The notes: generated from the sequence alone by a model not told the origin. Numbered from the stretch's first letter, positions 8,663-19,255 are shown. The stretch: DNA of 64,000 nt from Streptomyces sp. NBC_00286 (GCF_036173125.1 NZ_CP108054.1:6725001-6789000), one strand, 5' to 3'. Numbers and translations: made by a program.

Positions 8663-9277
8663 TCACCGCCGTTCGGCGGTTTCCAGGGCGTGTTCCAGGA
8701 CGACGAGCAGCGCGTCCCGGACCGAGCCGCGTTCGCGGGCGTCGAACACGGTGACCGGGACATGGTCGCCGACGTCGAGGGCCCACCGTACGTCGGTCAG
8801 GTCGTGCTCGACCTTGCCGTCGAAGGCGTTGACGGCCACCGCGAAAGGGATCTGCCGGTGCTCGAAGTAGTCGACGGCCGCGTAGCAGTCATCGAGGCGG
8901 CGGGTGTCGACGATGACGAGGCCGCCCAGCGCGCCGTCCACCAGGTCGTCCCACATGAAGCCGAACCGCTCCTGGCCGGGCGTCCCGAACAGATAGAGCT
9001 TCAGCGTCGGGTCGAGCGTGACGCAGCCGAAGTCCATGGCGACGGTGGTCGTCATCTTCTCCGGGGTGTGCGAGAGGTCGTCGATGCCGGCCGCGACCGA
9101 GGTGATGGACGCCTCGGTGGTCAGCGGCTCGATCTCGGAGATGGCGCCGACCGTGGTCGTCTTGCCCACGCCGAAGCCGCCCGCGATGACCATCTTCACC
9201 GGCAGCGGCGGCCGAGTCTCCTGGGTCTCATCGTTCACGGACCCGCCCCCGGGAGTCGGGGATGTCTCGAAGACCAT
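8663..9277 (-). CDS. cvnD: Conservon GTPase CvnD
   Basis: 204 residues, a small Ras/Rho-like GTPase of the MglA-related conservon class. P-loop GGFGVGKT (33-40), switch/G3 region LYLFGTPGQER, and NAFD in place of NKxD. The T after the P-loop and GTPGQER are standard for CvnD proteins. It is expected to cycle GTP/GDP under control of CvnB (roadblock) and CvnA, at the inner membrane face. The ATG start has GAAGGG six bases upstream and overlaps cvnC by 50 bases; a GTG 13 codons further in is an alternative. Last gene of the four-gene conservon; no cytochrome P450 gene follows, unlike some conservons. Confidence 0.93.
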   Translation of the reverse strand: MVFETSPTPGGGSVNDETQETRPPLPVKMVIAGGFGVGKTTTVGAISEIEPLTTEASITSVAAGIDDLSHTPEKMTTTVAMDFGCVTLDPTLKLYLFGTPGQERFGFMWDDLVDGALGGLVIVDTRRLDDCYAAVDYFEHRQIPFAVAVNAFDGKVEHDLTDVRWALDVGDHVPVTVFDARERGSVRDALLVVLEHALETAERR

Positions 9278-9662
9278 CGATAACCCTTCGCAATACAGAG
9301 GTGTCGCGGGCGGAACCGTCCTGCGGCGCGTACAAGGCCAGTTGGCCGTCCGCGCGCAGATCGTCGGCGAGCACCCGGATCACATTGAGATGCATCCGCA
9401 GTTTCGCCGCGATCTCCGCCAGCGACTGCGGCTGGCGGCAGATCATGATGATGTCGCGGTGCTGGTCGAAGGCGAATGCGTCCAGCGTGGCCAGACCCAC
9501 GTCGGTCGCGACCACCTGTGTCTCTATCGGAATCGGCGGTACGAGGCTGTCGCCGCCGGCGATCCGCCCCGCCGTCAGCAGGAACGGCCGGATCAGAGGC
9601 GCGGGAGGCTCCGCACCCCACACGGAGTCGTCGGCGGCAGGTGGCTCACCGGCCGTCATCAC
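9228..9662 (-). CDS. cvnC: Conservon DUF742 protein CvnC
   Basis: 144 residues, a DUF742 protein. Hallmarks are the N-terminal LIRPFLLTAGR, VATDVGLATLDAFAFDQHRD, and a winged-helix-like region SLAEIAAKLRMHLNVIRVLADDL that resembles a MarR-type DNA-binding fold. In conservons it acts with CvnA, CvnB and CvnD as a membrane-associated complex thought to resemble eukaryotic G-protein signalling. GAAGGGGG lies just before a GTG-ATG pair, so the start is one or the other. Its 3' end overlaps cvnD, giving tight coupling. Confidence 0.93.
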   Translation of the reverse strand: MMTAGEPPAADDSVWGAEPPAPLIRPFLLTAGRIAGGDSLVPPIPIETQVVATDVGLATLDAFAFDQHRDIIMICRQPQSLAEIAAKLRMHLNVIRVLADDLRADGQLALYAPQDGSARDTSVLRRVIDGLRDIPDSRGRVRER

Positions 9663-9715
9663 GTTCCCCCTTCACCTTCACGGGCGCCACGGTCGGGCAA
9701 GCCCCAGGCCGTTCG

Positions 9716-10195
9716 TCACCCGGCGGGCGCGATCCCCACGGTGTTCTTCAGCTCCATGACCAGCTGCGGGCTCAGCGCGGCACCGGCGCGATTGGCGAAG
9801 AGGGTCATCTCGTACGCGATGTTGCCGAGCTTCGCCTCCTTGGACGCGACCACCCCGAGTACCGCTCCCGCGCCGAGCGCCGACACCAGGACGTGGCCTT
9901 CCTCGAGGTCGATGATGACCTTGTTGAGGCCGCCGAGTCCGTAGTTGCCGGACGCACCCATGGCGAGGCTGGTGATACCGGAGACGATCGCCGCGAGCCG
10001 TTCCGAGTCCGCCTGGCCGCGCAGTTGGGACACCGCGATCAGCAGCCCGTCGGAGGAAACACCGATCACGTCGACAACCCCGGCGGTCTCGGTGGCGAAG
10101 CGGTTCAGCAGCCAGTTGAAATCGGCGGCGGCTGCCTTCACATCCGTCACCGGCCCCACGGCCCCGGATTGCGTTCCACCTGTCCACATCATCAC
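9716..10195 (-). CDS. cvnB: Conservon roadblock/LC7 protein CvnB
   Basis: 159 residues. The roadblock/LC7 fold is seen in FNWLLNRFATETAGVVDVIGV, SSDGLLIAVS, ADSERLAAIVSGITSLAMGA and LVSALGAGAVLGVVAS. Roadblock proteins such as MglB act as GTPase-activating partners of small GTPases; CvnB is believed to play this part for CvnD. It starts with GTG-ATG-ATG four bases after the cvnA stop codon and is followed by a 53-base gap before cvnC. The C-terminal extension after the core domain is usual for the conservon subgroup. Confidence 0.93.
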   Translation of the reverse strand: MMMWTGGTQSGAVGPVTDVKAAAADFNWLLNRFATETAGVVDVIGVSSDGLLIAVSQLRGQADSERLAAIVSGITSLAMGASGNYGLGGLNKVIIDLEEGHVLVSALGAGAVLGVVASKEAKLGNIAYEMTLFANRAGAALSPQLVMELKNTVGIAPAG

Positions 10196-10199
10196 TTGC

Positions 10200-13067
10200 T
10201 CAAGCCTTCCGGGAATGGGGATCTGTAGGTCTCGGGTCGGTAGGTGTGTACGCGGAGTTGGGCCGCGTCTCTTCGGCGGCCTCGCGCTGGGCCCGCTGTA
10301 CGGCGGCCTCGAACTCGTCGATCTCGGACCGCGCCGCCTCCGGGTCTACGGGCTGCCAGGCGGATGGCCGCTGGGTTGTCGGCGCCCGCTTGGGCTGGCG
10401 GCTGGAGGCGGTGGTGGCACCCAGAGTCGCCCCACGCACCCGGCGCCGCAGGGGGCCTGGAGCGTCGGGCCGCGACGGGGCCGTACCGGAGGATCCGCCG
10501 TTGCCGCCACCGCGAGCGCCGCTGCCGCTGGCACCGCCGCCGCCACTGACAACGCCGGCGCTGCCGCCGCGTCCGGCCGCCTCGTGAGGGCCAACTCCCG
10601 TACTGGATGGGGGCCTTGGCGAGAGCCCGCCCCGCCTGGGCAGCGGGGGAGTGCCGGGGCCGTACGGCGTGTGGCCCATGGCTTCCGGGCGTCCGCGCAT
10701 GCTCTCCGCCGTGGCGTCCTGGCGTCCGCGCATGCTCTCCGCCGTGGCGTCCTGGCGTCCGCGCATGCTCTCCGCCGTGGCGTCCTGGCGTCCGCGCATG
10801 CCGTCCGCCGTGGCGTCCTGGCGTCCGCGCATGCCCTCAGCCGTCGTGTCCTGGCGTCCCCGCACGCTCTCCGCCGTGGCCTCCAGGCGGCGCGCATGAC
10901 CCGCGGACCGGGGCTCGACCGGAGACGAGGGCTGGGCCGGCGCCTGCTCAACCCGCGTACGCGCCGGGACTCGGCGAGGCAGCGACGAGCGGCCGGGCGC
11001 CGCCTCCACCATCGCGGGACGCGGTTCGGACTGGCCCGAGCGGCGGGCCGGCGGCAGGATCTGCGCGGGCCGGGCCGGGGGCGCCGTCGGGTCGGTGGTC
11101 AGCAGGTGCTCCGCGGGAACCGCCACGGTGGCGGTGACTCCGCCGCCCGGAGTGCGGGACAGTACGACCTCGATGCCCCAGCGCCGGGACAGACCGCCGA
11201 CCACGAACAGGCCCAGGACCTCCGTCGGCGCCAGGTCGAGCCGTTCGCGGCGGATCAGCCGGGCGTTCTCCTCGTCCAGCCGCTCGGTGCTCATGCCGAG
11301 CCCGTGGTCGATGATCTCGACGACGGCGCCTCCGGAACCCATCCGGGGCCGCAGGACCACCTCGACGCTGGTGTGCGCGGGGGAGAACGTCACCGCGTTC
11401 TCCAGCAGTTCGGCGAGCATCAGCGTCAGATCGCCGACGATGTCGGGGGCGACGGTGACATCGCCCTCGGCGTGCGGAGTGACGCGCTGATAGCCCTCGA
11501 TCTGGCCGAGCGCGGCCCGGGCGATGTTGCTGAGCCGCATGGGCCCGGTGTTCAGGCCCGTCTCACGGATTCCGGCGAGCAGCATCAGGCTGTCGGCGTT
11601 GCGCTGGAGTCGTACGGCGATGTGGTCGATGCGGTAGAGCCGGTCCAGTACCTCCGGGTCGGTCTCGCCGCGTTCCACCGAGTCGATCAGCGAGAGTTGG
11701 CGGGCCGTCAGGTTGCTGACGCGGCGGCCGACGTTGCCGAACATCTCGGCGATGTTGCGACGGCTGACGACCTGGCGTTCCAACAGGGCGGTCGCGGTGA
11801 CCTGAACCTGGTTGAAGGCTTCGGCGAGTTCGCCGATCTCGTCGCGTACGGGCACGGGTACGGCTTCCAGACGCGGCGGGCTCGCGTCATCGGCGTCGTC
11901 GTCCGCGACCCGCGCCAACTCGGTCTCGGCCGCGGCGGCCACGTGCTGGGCGGCACCGGTGAGGCTCCGTACGACTCGTACCACGGAGCGGCGGACCAGT
12001 ACGGAGAACAGCAGCCAGGCCCCGAAGGCGATCAGCGTGCCGGCGACCAGCCAGGACACCTGCCACCAGGCGGCGTTCGACGCGGACTGGGTGTCGTCGG
12101 CGATCTGGCCGATGAGGGACTGGGTGATCTTCAGCCGGTTCTGCGCCTGCCGCTCGTAGGTGGGCTCGGCCTGCAGGGCCTCGCCGAGGGCCCTGCGCAG
12201 CTGGGTCGCGTTCTCGGCGACCAGCGCGCCGGGGTCGACCTGGAGCCCGACGTAGTGCTGGTCGATGACGCTCTGGTACGGGCTCTGCGCGATCCCGGCC
12301 AGTTCGGCGCCCTGCTTCTGGCTGGCGTACCCGGTGAACCGCTCGGCCTGGTAGGTGTACTGCTCGAGGTCGCCGACGGCGGCGGTGAACTGGATGAGAG
12401 CGTTCGGGTCCCGGGTGCGGGCGGCGAACACGCTGGTCTCGAAGGAGGCGTGGGCGGTGTCGGCCCGCAGCAGCGCGTCGAGCAGGTTGCCCGCGGACGA
12501 GGAGGACTCGGCGCCCTCACCGAGGTCGAGTCCGCTGATCAGGCCCTCGATCACCGATGCGTACGCGGGGTCGATGTTGTCGGCGGGGATGGGGCCCTTC
12601 TCCACGGTCTGCCGGAGGCTGTCCAGGCCCTCCAGTTCCTGCAGCGCCTGGGCCTCGCCCTCCGGAAGGCTGTCCCCGTAGGTCTCCCGGACCTTCCCTA
12701 TCTGGGAGTTCACCTTCTGCTGCGCCTGGAGATACACGGAGGTGTCGGGCGCGCCCTCCTCGGGACCCGCGGCCTCATAGCGCAGGGAGACGAGCAGGGC
12801 CTGCCGGTGCTCGGTCTGCACGGCGTCGATCAGCCGGGTCACCTGCGCGCTGTCGCGCACGAGTTCAGCGGTGGAGGCGGCCGAACGGGCCTGGTCGACC
12901 TGGGCGTAGACGACGTAGGCGAGGATCGCCGAGACGACCGCAAGCGGAACGATCACCAGAACGTTCAGTTTACGCCGGAAGGGCCAGCGGTCGAGGAGGG
13001 GCGTCGTCGGGCCGGTGCGGGGAGCCTCGGGGGATTGCTCCCGGGCAACCTTTCTGTGCGCGGGCAC
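10200..13067 (-). CDS. cvnA: Conservon sensor kinase-like protein CvnA
   Basis: 955 residues, a membrane sensor with a histidine-kinase-type ATPase domain. Membrane spans at about 33-54 and 331-354 enclose an extracellular helical sensor of the nitrate/nitrite type (EGLISGLDLG, FETSVFAARTRD). A HAMP-like segment follows, then the HATPase with N-box ELLENAVTFSP, G1 box IIDHGLGM and a later LGLFVVGGLSRRWG. The C-terminal third is disordered and carries five 11-residue repeats of the MRGRQDATAES type. GTG was chosen because AAGGAGG sits at the ideal distance. Heads the four-gene conservon, transcribed away from the binding-protein gene. Whether it phosphorylates anything is not known for this class. 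Confidence 0.92.
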   Translation of the reverse strand: MPAHRKVAREQSPEAPRTGPTTPLLDRWPFRRKLNVLVIVPLAVVSAILAYVVYAQVDQARSAASTAELVRDSAQVTRLIDAVQTEHRQALLVSLRYEAAGPEEGAPDTSVYLQAQQKVNSQIGKVRETYGDSLPEGEAQALQELEGLDSLRQTVEKGPIPADNIDPAYASVIEGLISGLDLGEGAESSSSAGNLLDALLRADTAHASFETSVFAARTRDPNALIQFTAAVGDLEQYTYQAERFTGYASQKQGAELAGIAQSPYQSVIDQHYVGLQVDPGALVAENATQLRRALGEALQAEPTYERQAQNRLKITQSLIGQIADDTQSASNAAWWQVSWLVAGTLIAFGAWLLFSVLVRRSVVRVVRSLTGAAQHVAAAAETELARVADDDADDASPPRLEAVPVPVRDEIGELAEAFNQVQVTATALLERQVVSRRNIAEMFGNVGRRVSNLTARQLSLIDSVERGETDPEVLDRLYRIDHIAVRLQRNADSLMLLAGIRETGLNTGPMRLSNIARAALGQIEGYQRVTPHAEGDVTVAPDIVGDLTLMLAELLENAVTFSPAHTSVEVVLRPRMGSGGAVVEIIDHGLGMSTERLDEENARLIRRERLDLAPTEVLGLFVVGGLSRRWGIEVVLSRTPGGGVTATVAVPAEHLLTTDPTAPPARPAQILPPARRSGQSEPRPAMVEAAPGRSSLPRRVPARTRVEQAPAQPSSPVEPRSAGHARRLEATAESVRGRQDTTAEGMRGRQDATADGMRGRQDATAESMRGRQDATAESMRGRQDATAESMRGRPEAMGHTPYGPGTPPLPRRGGLSPRPPSSTGVGPHEAAGRGGSAGVVSGGGGASGSGARGGGNGGSSGTAPSRPDAPGPLRRRVRGATLGATTASSRQPKRAPTTQRPSAWQPVDPEAARSEIDEFEAAVQRAQREAAEETRPNSAYTPTDPRPTDPHSRKA
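10684..10893 (-). repeat. 33-bp tandem repeat inside cvnA
   Basis: Five near-identical 33-bp units plus degenerate edges encode the 11-residue unit MRGRQDATAES in the cvnA tail. Three adjacent copies have the same amino-acid sequence and almost the same DNA, a sign of recent expansion. Confidence 0.9.
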
Positions 13068-13429
13068 CGAACCTCCTTGCTTCTTGCGTCACATGGGAAA
13101 CCCGCTGTCCGAAAGTCATGGGTTGCAGGGTCGCGACAGCGCGCTTCGACCGACAAGTGGAACCAGGTGGAACAGGACCCCCGACGCGGCCAACACTAGC
13201 GGCTGGCGGAACAGTACGGCCATGATCAACCAAAAACTGGCACGAAGATATGCCGCTTTCGATCCCATATTGACCTCGTTGTGCATACGGGACGAAGCCG
13301 TCCGGTGTCCTTCGGTGATCTATTCGTGCCTTGACGGCTTGTGAGAGGGGTCGCTTGGATCGTCGCGACGCCGCAACTACGGCCGCATTGCTCGCAACGC
13401 CTTCACCGCCCACGCCCCCGCAAGTCTGG
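13068..13429. other. Intergenic region between divergent cvnA and binding-protein genes
   Basis: This 362-base stretch separates two divergent genes and must hold both promoters. It contains the AAGGAGG ribosome site of cvnA at its left edge. It is locally AT-richer around 13205-13330, as promoter regions in Streptomyces often are, but no convincing -35/-10 pair or operator palindrome could be assigned. Confidence 0.4.
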
Positions 13430-14392
13430 ATGACGAACGTGACCATCGCACGAAGCACCAGAAAATCCGCAACGTACGCCGTATCCCTGCTGGTTGTGGC
13501 CACGGCCGCGCTGGCGGGATGTGGTTCCTCCGACGACTCCTCCGGCAGCTCCGACCCCTTGCAGGAGGACGAAGCCAAGGGCGGGACCGTCGTGGTCGGT
13601 TCCAACAACTTCCCCGAGAGCATCCTGCTCGCCGACATCTACGGCGAGGCCCTCAAGTCCAAGGGCATCAAGGTCAGTTACAAACTGAACATCGGCAGCC
13701 GTGAAACGACCTACGGTCTGATCAAGAACGGCACGATCACGGTATTGCCCGAGTACAACGGGGCGCTGCTGTCCTACCTGAACAAGGACGCGCACCCGAC
13801 GTCGTCCGAGGAGACCAACAAGGCCATCGGGTCCGAACTCGATTCCAAGCTCACGCTGTTGGAGTCTTCGGAGGCCCAGGACAAGGACGCCGTCGCGGTC
13901 AACGAGGCCACGGCCAAGAAGTACAAGCTGACGGACAAGTCGACGCTCGCCGACCTCGCCGAATTGGCGCCTGAGCTGGTCATCGGCGGTTCGCCGGAGT
14001 TCCAGACCCGGCACCACGGGCTGCCGGGCCTGAAGGAGGACTACGGGCTCGAATTCAAGTCCTTCAAGGCGCTGGACGCGGGCGGTCCGCTGACGGCGGC
14101 GGCGCTCAAGGGCAACAACATTCAGGCCGGGAACATCTTCACGACCGACCCCGGTATCGAACAGAACAAGTTCCTCATCCTTCAGGACCCGAAGAACCTC
14201 TTCGGGTTCCAGAACGTAACTCCGTTGGCATTCAAGAGCGATCTCCCGGCGGAGGGCGTTTCCGCGCTCAACGCCGTATCGGAGAAGCTCGACACGGAAA
14301 CCCTGATCAGCCTCAACGGCGAGGTGCAGAACGACAAGAAGGACCCGCTGGAGGTGGCCAAGACCTGGCTGTCCTCGAACGGACTGACCTGA
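13430..14392 (+). CDS. Osmoprotectant-binding lipoprotein (OpuAC/OpuCC-type)
   Basis: 320 residues. An N-terminal signal with lipobox LAGC predicts a membrane-anchored lipoprotein outside the cell. The mature part begins GGTVVVGSNNFPESILLADIY, with NIGSRETTYGLIKNG and VLPEYNGALLSYL, the typical order of QAT-family binding proteins for glycine betaine, choline or proline betaine. It should deliver substrate to the permease pair at 7.2-8.6 kb, although the conservon lies between. No clear ribosome site precedes the chosen ATG; a GTG three codons in is equally possible. The gene is followed by a perfect terminator hairpin. Confidence 0.85.
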   Translation: MTNVTIARSTRKSATYAVSLLVVATAALAGCGSSDDSSGSSDPLQEDEAKGGTVVVGSNNFPESILLADIYGEALKSKGIKVSYKLNIGSRETTYGLIKNGTITVLPEYNGALLSYLNKDAHPTSSEETNKAIGSELDSKLTLLESSEAQDKDAVAVNEATAKKYKLTDKSTLADLAELAPELVIGGSPEFQTRHHGLPGLKEDYGLEFKSFKALDAGGPLTAAALKGNNIQAGNIFTTDPGIEQNKFLILQDPKNLFGFQNVTPLAFKSDLPAEGVSALNAVSEKLDTETLISLNGEVQNDKKDPLEVAKTWLSSNGLT

Positions 14393-14402
14393 CGGCTGCG
14401 GG

Positions 14403-14432
14403 GCCGGGTGGGCGAGCCTCCGCCCACCCGGC
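14403..14432 (+). terminator. Perfect 12-bp stem hairpin after the binding-protein gene
   Basis: GCCGGGTGGGCG pairs perfectly with CGCCCACCCGGC around a six-base loop AGCCTC, starting ten bases after the stop codon. It is a very stable GC-rich hairpin without a T-tract, the common Streptomyces terminator form. Confidence 0.8.
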
Positions 14433-14482
14433 ACCCCTTCCCGCCCGGCTAACCCTCCCGCCTCTCCTTTAGCCTGTCGCCC

Positions 14483-16015
14483 ATGAACGCACCGGGGGAC
14501 GTGATCGACGGCCGGTTCGAGCTGATGGACCGGCTCGGCAGCGGCGGGATGGGAACGGTGTGGCGGGCGCGCGACAGCGTTCTGCACCGGGAGGTCGCCC
14601 TCAAGGCCGTACGGGCGGACGCGGCGACGTCGGACGCCATGCGGGAGCGGGTGCTGCGGGAGGCGCGGGCGCTCGCCCGGCTCAGCCATTCGAACGTGGT
14701 GACCATCCACCACATCGTGGACCAGGACCCGCACCCCTGGCTCGTGATGGAGCTGGTGAGCGGCATCTCGCTCCAACAGCGCCTCGACAACGGCCCGTTG
14801 CTCCCCGTCGAGGCCGCCCGCATCGGCCGCCAGGTGCTCGCCGCCCTGCGCGCCGCGGACGCCGCCGGCATCCAGCACCGCGACGTCAAGCCCGCCAACA
14901 TCCTCCTGCGCCCCGACGGCACCGCCGTACTCACCGACTTCGGCATCGCGGCCCTCCAGGGCTCGACCTCCCTGACGGCCACCGGCGAACTCATCGGCTC
15001 CCCCGAGTACATCGCCCCCGAACGGATCCGCGGCAACGACGACGACCCGGCGTCCGACCTCTGGTCCCTGGGCCTCGTCCTGTATGTCTGCGTCGAGGGC
15101 GTCAGCCCACTGCGCCGCGGCACCACGCTCGCCACCCTCGCCGCGGTGCTCGACGACCCCGTACCGCCGCCGGTGCGCTCCGGCCCCCTCGCGCCCGTAC
15201 TCCAGGCCCTGCTCGTACGGGACCCGGCGGCACGCCCCGCCCCGGCAGACCTCGACGCGATGCTCGCGCAGGTGGAGCAGGGCGCGGCCCCGCACTGGGC
15301 GCAGCCCACGCTGACGACGACGGGACCGCCGGCCCCGGACCCGGTGCCGCACCCGCTCACCCAGGTCGACACCCCGCGGCCGATGCCGCCGCACCTCCAG
15401 TACCACCAGGCGCCCAGCCGCACCCGCTCCCGCAGCCGTACGTCGATCGTCGTCGCGGTCATCGCGATCGCCCTCGCGGTCACCGCCGCCACCGCCTTCG
15501 CCCTCATGCTCGGCGACAAGACCGACAAGGAGGCCCGCGGCGGTACGTCCCCCACACCGGTGACGCAGCCGACGCGCCAGACCCCCGAGCCGAACCGGCA
15601 GACGACCCCCGCACCGACCCCGACCCCCACCCCAACCCCGTCAAAGCCGAAGCAGACCACCCGCCCGCCCGCCGCCCCCAACAAGGGCGACCGCTGGATC
15701 GCCCAGCTCTTCTCCGAGCCCGTCAGCGCGGGCACGGCCGCCCGAGACCAACGGCTCGCCAAGATCCGCCAGACCGTCCCCGAGGCCGTCTACGTCCGCA
15801 GCGACAACTTCGCCTCCCTGCGCCCCGGCTTCTGGGTCATCTACGCCCCGGGCCCCTTCGCCGACGGCCGAGCCGCCCTGAACTTCTGCCGAGACCGAGG
15901 CCGCACCAGCGCGAACACCTGCATGGGCCGCTACCTGAGCAAGAACGCCGCGGACTTCGCCCTGCAATGCCGCCCACCGGCCGCCGCCCCGACGGGCCGC
16001 TGCACTCGCCCTTGA
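14483..16015 (+). CDS. Membrane Ser/Thr protein kinase (PknB-like)
   Basis: 510 residues. Kinase domain in the first about 270: glycine loop GSGGMGTVW (19-27), ATP lysine in VALKAV (41), catalytic HRDVKPANIL, DFG in TDFGIA, and SPEYIAPERI, all intact. A proline/threonine-rich linker leads to one membrane span (about 321-343). Outside, a second Pro/Thr linker precedes a compact about 100-residue domain (DRWIAQLFSEP, LRPGFWVIYAPG, CRDRG, TCMGRYLS, LQCRPP) with four cysteines, reminiscent of SPOR-like or ligand-sensing domains. There are no PASTA repeats. It stands alone, so the sensed signal and targets are unknown. Confidence 0.9.
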   Translation: MNAPGDVIDGRFELMDRLGSGGMGTVWRARDSVLHREVALKAVRADAATSDAMRERVLREARALARLSHSNVVTIHHIVDQDPHPWLVMELVSGISLQQRLDNGPLLPVEAARIGRQVLAALRAADAAGIQHRDVKPANILLRPDGTAVLTDFGIAALQGSTSLTATGELIGSPEYIAPERIRGNDDDPASDLWSLGLVLYVCVEGVSPLRRGTTLATLAAVLDDPVPPPVRSGPLAPVLQALLVRDPAARPAPADLDAMLAQVEQGAAPHWAQPTLTTTGPPAPDPVPHPLTQVDTPRPMPPHLQYHQAPSRTRSRSRTSIVVAVIAIALAVTAATAFALMLGDKTDKEARGGTSPTPVTQPTRQTPEPNRQTTPAPTPTPTPTPSKPKQTTRPPAAPNKGDRWIAQLFSEPVSAGTAARDQRLAKIRQTVPEAVYVRSDNFASLRPGFWVIYAPGPFADGRAALNFCRDRGRTSANTCMGRYLSKNAADFALQCRPPAAAPTGRCTRP

Positions 16016-16141
16016 TCAGGCCCAGCAGCGAAAGCGCAGGTCAGGGACCCTTGACGATACGGGTTTCCCCCGAGGGGTGGCGGTCGGGCAAGATGGGGTG
16101 TATCTGCCCACTGCCGATTTCAAGCGTCCGGACGGTTTCTC

Positions 16142-17806
<1,665 letters not shown>

Positions 17807-17808
17807 TC

Positions 17809-18237
17809 TTGCGGCACATCTACCGCTGCCCGCTGCGCTGGGCGGACATGGACGCGTACGGCCACATCAACAACGTGGTCTTCCTCCGCTACCTGGAGGA
17901 AGCCCGTATCGACTTCCTGTTCCGCCCGGACAAGGATTTCCAGCAGGGGTCCGTGGTGGCACGCCATGAGATCGACTACAAGCAGCAGCTCGTCCACCGG
18001 CACACGCCGGTGGACATCGAGCTGTGGGTCACGGAGATCCGGGCGGCGTCGTTCACCATCACGTACGAGGTGAAGGACCCGGACCAGGTGTATGTCCGGG
18101 CCTCGACGGTGATCGTGCCGTTCGACTTCGAGGCGCAGCGACCGCGCCGGATCACCGCCGAGGAGCGCTCCTTCCTCGAGGAGTACACGGAGTCCACCGA
18201 AGACGACGAAGACCCCTCGGAGGCAGTCGCCGCATGA
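17809..18237 (+). CDS. Hotdog-fold acyl-CoA thioesterase
   Basis: 142 residues, about the usual single-hotdog length. RWADMDAYGHINNVVFLRYLEEARIDFL near the N-terminus is the 4-hydroxybenzoyl-CoA thioesterase signature with the catalytic aspartate before the helix; VVARHEIDYKQQL and VDIELWV complete the fold. It hydrolyses an unknown acyl-CoA in the cytoplasm. The TTG start lies two bases after the ettA stop; a later ATG would cut into the signature, so TTG is preferred. It overlaps the next gene by ATGA. Co-transcription with ettA is likely and this order is common in actinomycetes. Confidence 0.85.
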   Translation: MRHIYRCPLRWADMDAYGHINNVVFLRYLEEARIDFLFRPDKDFQQGSVVARHEIDYKQQLVHRHTPVDIELWVTEIRAASFTITYEVKDPDQVYVRASTVIVPFDFEAQRPRRITAEERSFLEEYTESTEDDEDPSEAVAA

Positions 18238-18923
18238 CGGCCCTGCACCTCGCCGACGCCGGGGAGGCGGCGGACCTCGCCGCCTTCCTCGCCCGGCTGA
18301 TCCACTACGACCGCGCGGCAGCCGTGCGGTTGCAAGGATCGGGGACGGCGCTCGCCGTCTTCGGCCGCCCCCCGTCGTTCGAGGTCCTCGCCATCCGTAC
18401 GGCACGACTGGCCAAGCCGTACGAGAACGGTCTCGACGTCTCCCTAGACGTGACCGTCTCCGCCGGCGAACTCCTGGAATCCATCGACGAGCCGGCCGCC
18501 ACGGCCGTCGTCCCCACCGCCGTCACCGGGCCGCCCTGGGCAGGCGTCCTGCCCCCGCGCAGCGGCTGGCGCCCGGAGCCGGGGCTGCCCCCGCTGGAAA
18601 CGGTGCGGTCGATGGTCGCCTCGGCGGTAGCCGAATTCCGTTCCCGCACGGGCGAGTTGGAGCCTGAGCGCCGTACCCGCACCGAGCTGGACCGGATCGG
18701 CCGGGAGATCTGGTCCCGCCCGATCGCCGACACCGACCTCCCGGTGCGGGCGGCACACGCGGCCCAGTCACTGGGCTTCCTACGGCCGGCCCGCCCGGCC
18801 ACACCGGAAGAGCCCGCCCTGGCACTGCTGTCCTCGGGCGCGTGGCTGAGATTGCGCACGCCGTACGGCTCGATCGCGGTACGCAGGGCGGGACTTGGGG
18901 CGCTGGACGTCAGCGTCCGCTGA
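18234..18923 (+). CDS. Unrecognised actinobacterial protein
   Basis: 229 residues, no recognised domain. It begins LHLADAGEAADLAAFLARLI, contains a strand-rich segment around GTALAVFGRPPSFEVLAI, a proline-rich stretch near WAGVLPPRSGW, and ends with LRTPYGSIAVRRAGLGAL. No signal peptide or membrane span is seen, so it is probably cytoplasmic. The ATGA overlap with the thioesterase gene suggests it belongs to the ettA operon. Function cannot be assigned. Confidence 0.8.
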   Translation: MTALHLADAGEAADLAAFLARLIHYDRAAAVRLQGSGTALAVFGRPPSFEVLAIRTARLAKPYENGLDVSLDVTVSAGELLESIDEPAATAVVPTAVTGPPWAGVLPPRSGWRPEPGLPPLETVRSMVASAVAEFRSRTGELEPERRTRTELDRIGREIWSRPIADTDLPVRAAHAAQSLGFLRPARPATPEEPALALLSSGAWLRLRTPYGSIAVRRAGLGALDVSVR

Positions 18924-18955
18924 TAAGAACGGCAGGTGGTACGCGCCCCTTCAGA

Positions 18956-19005
18956 GGCGCGGGGCTGTGTCGATTTGCGGCTCCGCCGCGCGGGCGCGAC
19001 CAGCC
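18956..19005. repeat. Dispersed intergenic palindromic repeat, copy 1
   Basis: About 50 bases with the core GCGCGGGGCTGTG, then GCGGCTCCGCCGCG and GGGCGCGACCAGCC. The core GCGGCTCCGCCGC is self-complementary. Elements of this type occur in the intergenic regions of many Streptomyces genomes. Confidence 0.75.
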
Positions 19006-19255
19006 TTCACTGACGTGATGTTGTGAGCGGGGGTTGAGTGGGGGCGCCCCTTTAAAGAACCTGCGGCTGGCCGCGCCCGGAGAAGCCCGCACCCCCATGG
19101 CCCCGCGGCCGCCCACGGCGGCGAGGGGACGGGGCGGGGGTGTGCGCCCGCAGCGGCCGGCGCGCCAACACCGGCACCCTCTACCAGCCGACAGCAACGC
19201 GCGCCGGTCCGAGGACGGACACCCCCGTCGCGGCCCCGCACCCACCACCCACCCA

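Noticed and set aside
10684..10893. Regular 33-bp repeats considered as a CRISPR array
   Set aside because: There are no unique spacers; repeats are contiguous and in frame within a coding gene.
9945..13199. 1084-codon plus-strand frame opposite cvnA
   Set aside because: Antisense to a clear CvnA with membrane spans and HATPase; the frame only shows repeat-derived Arg/Gly sequence.
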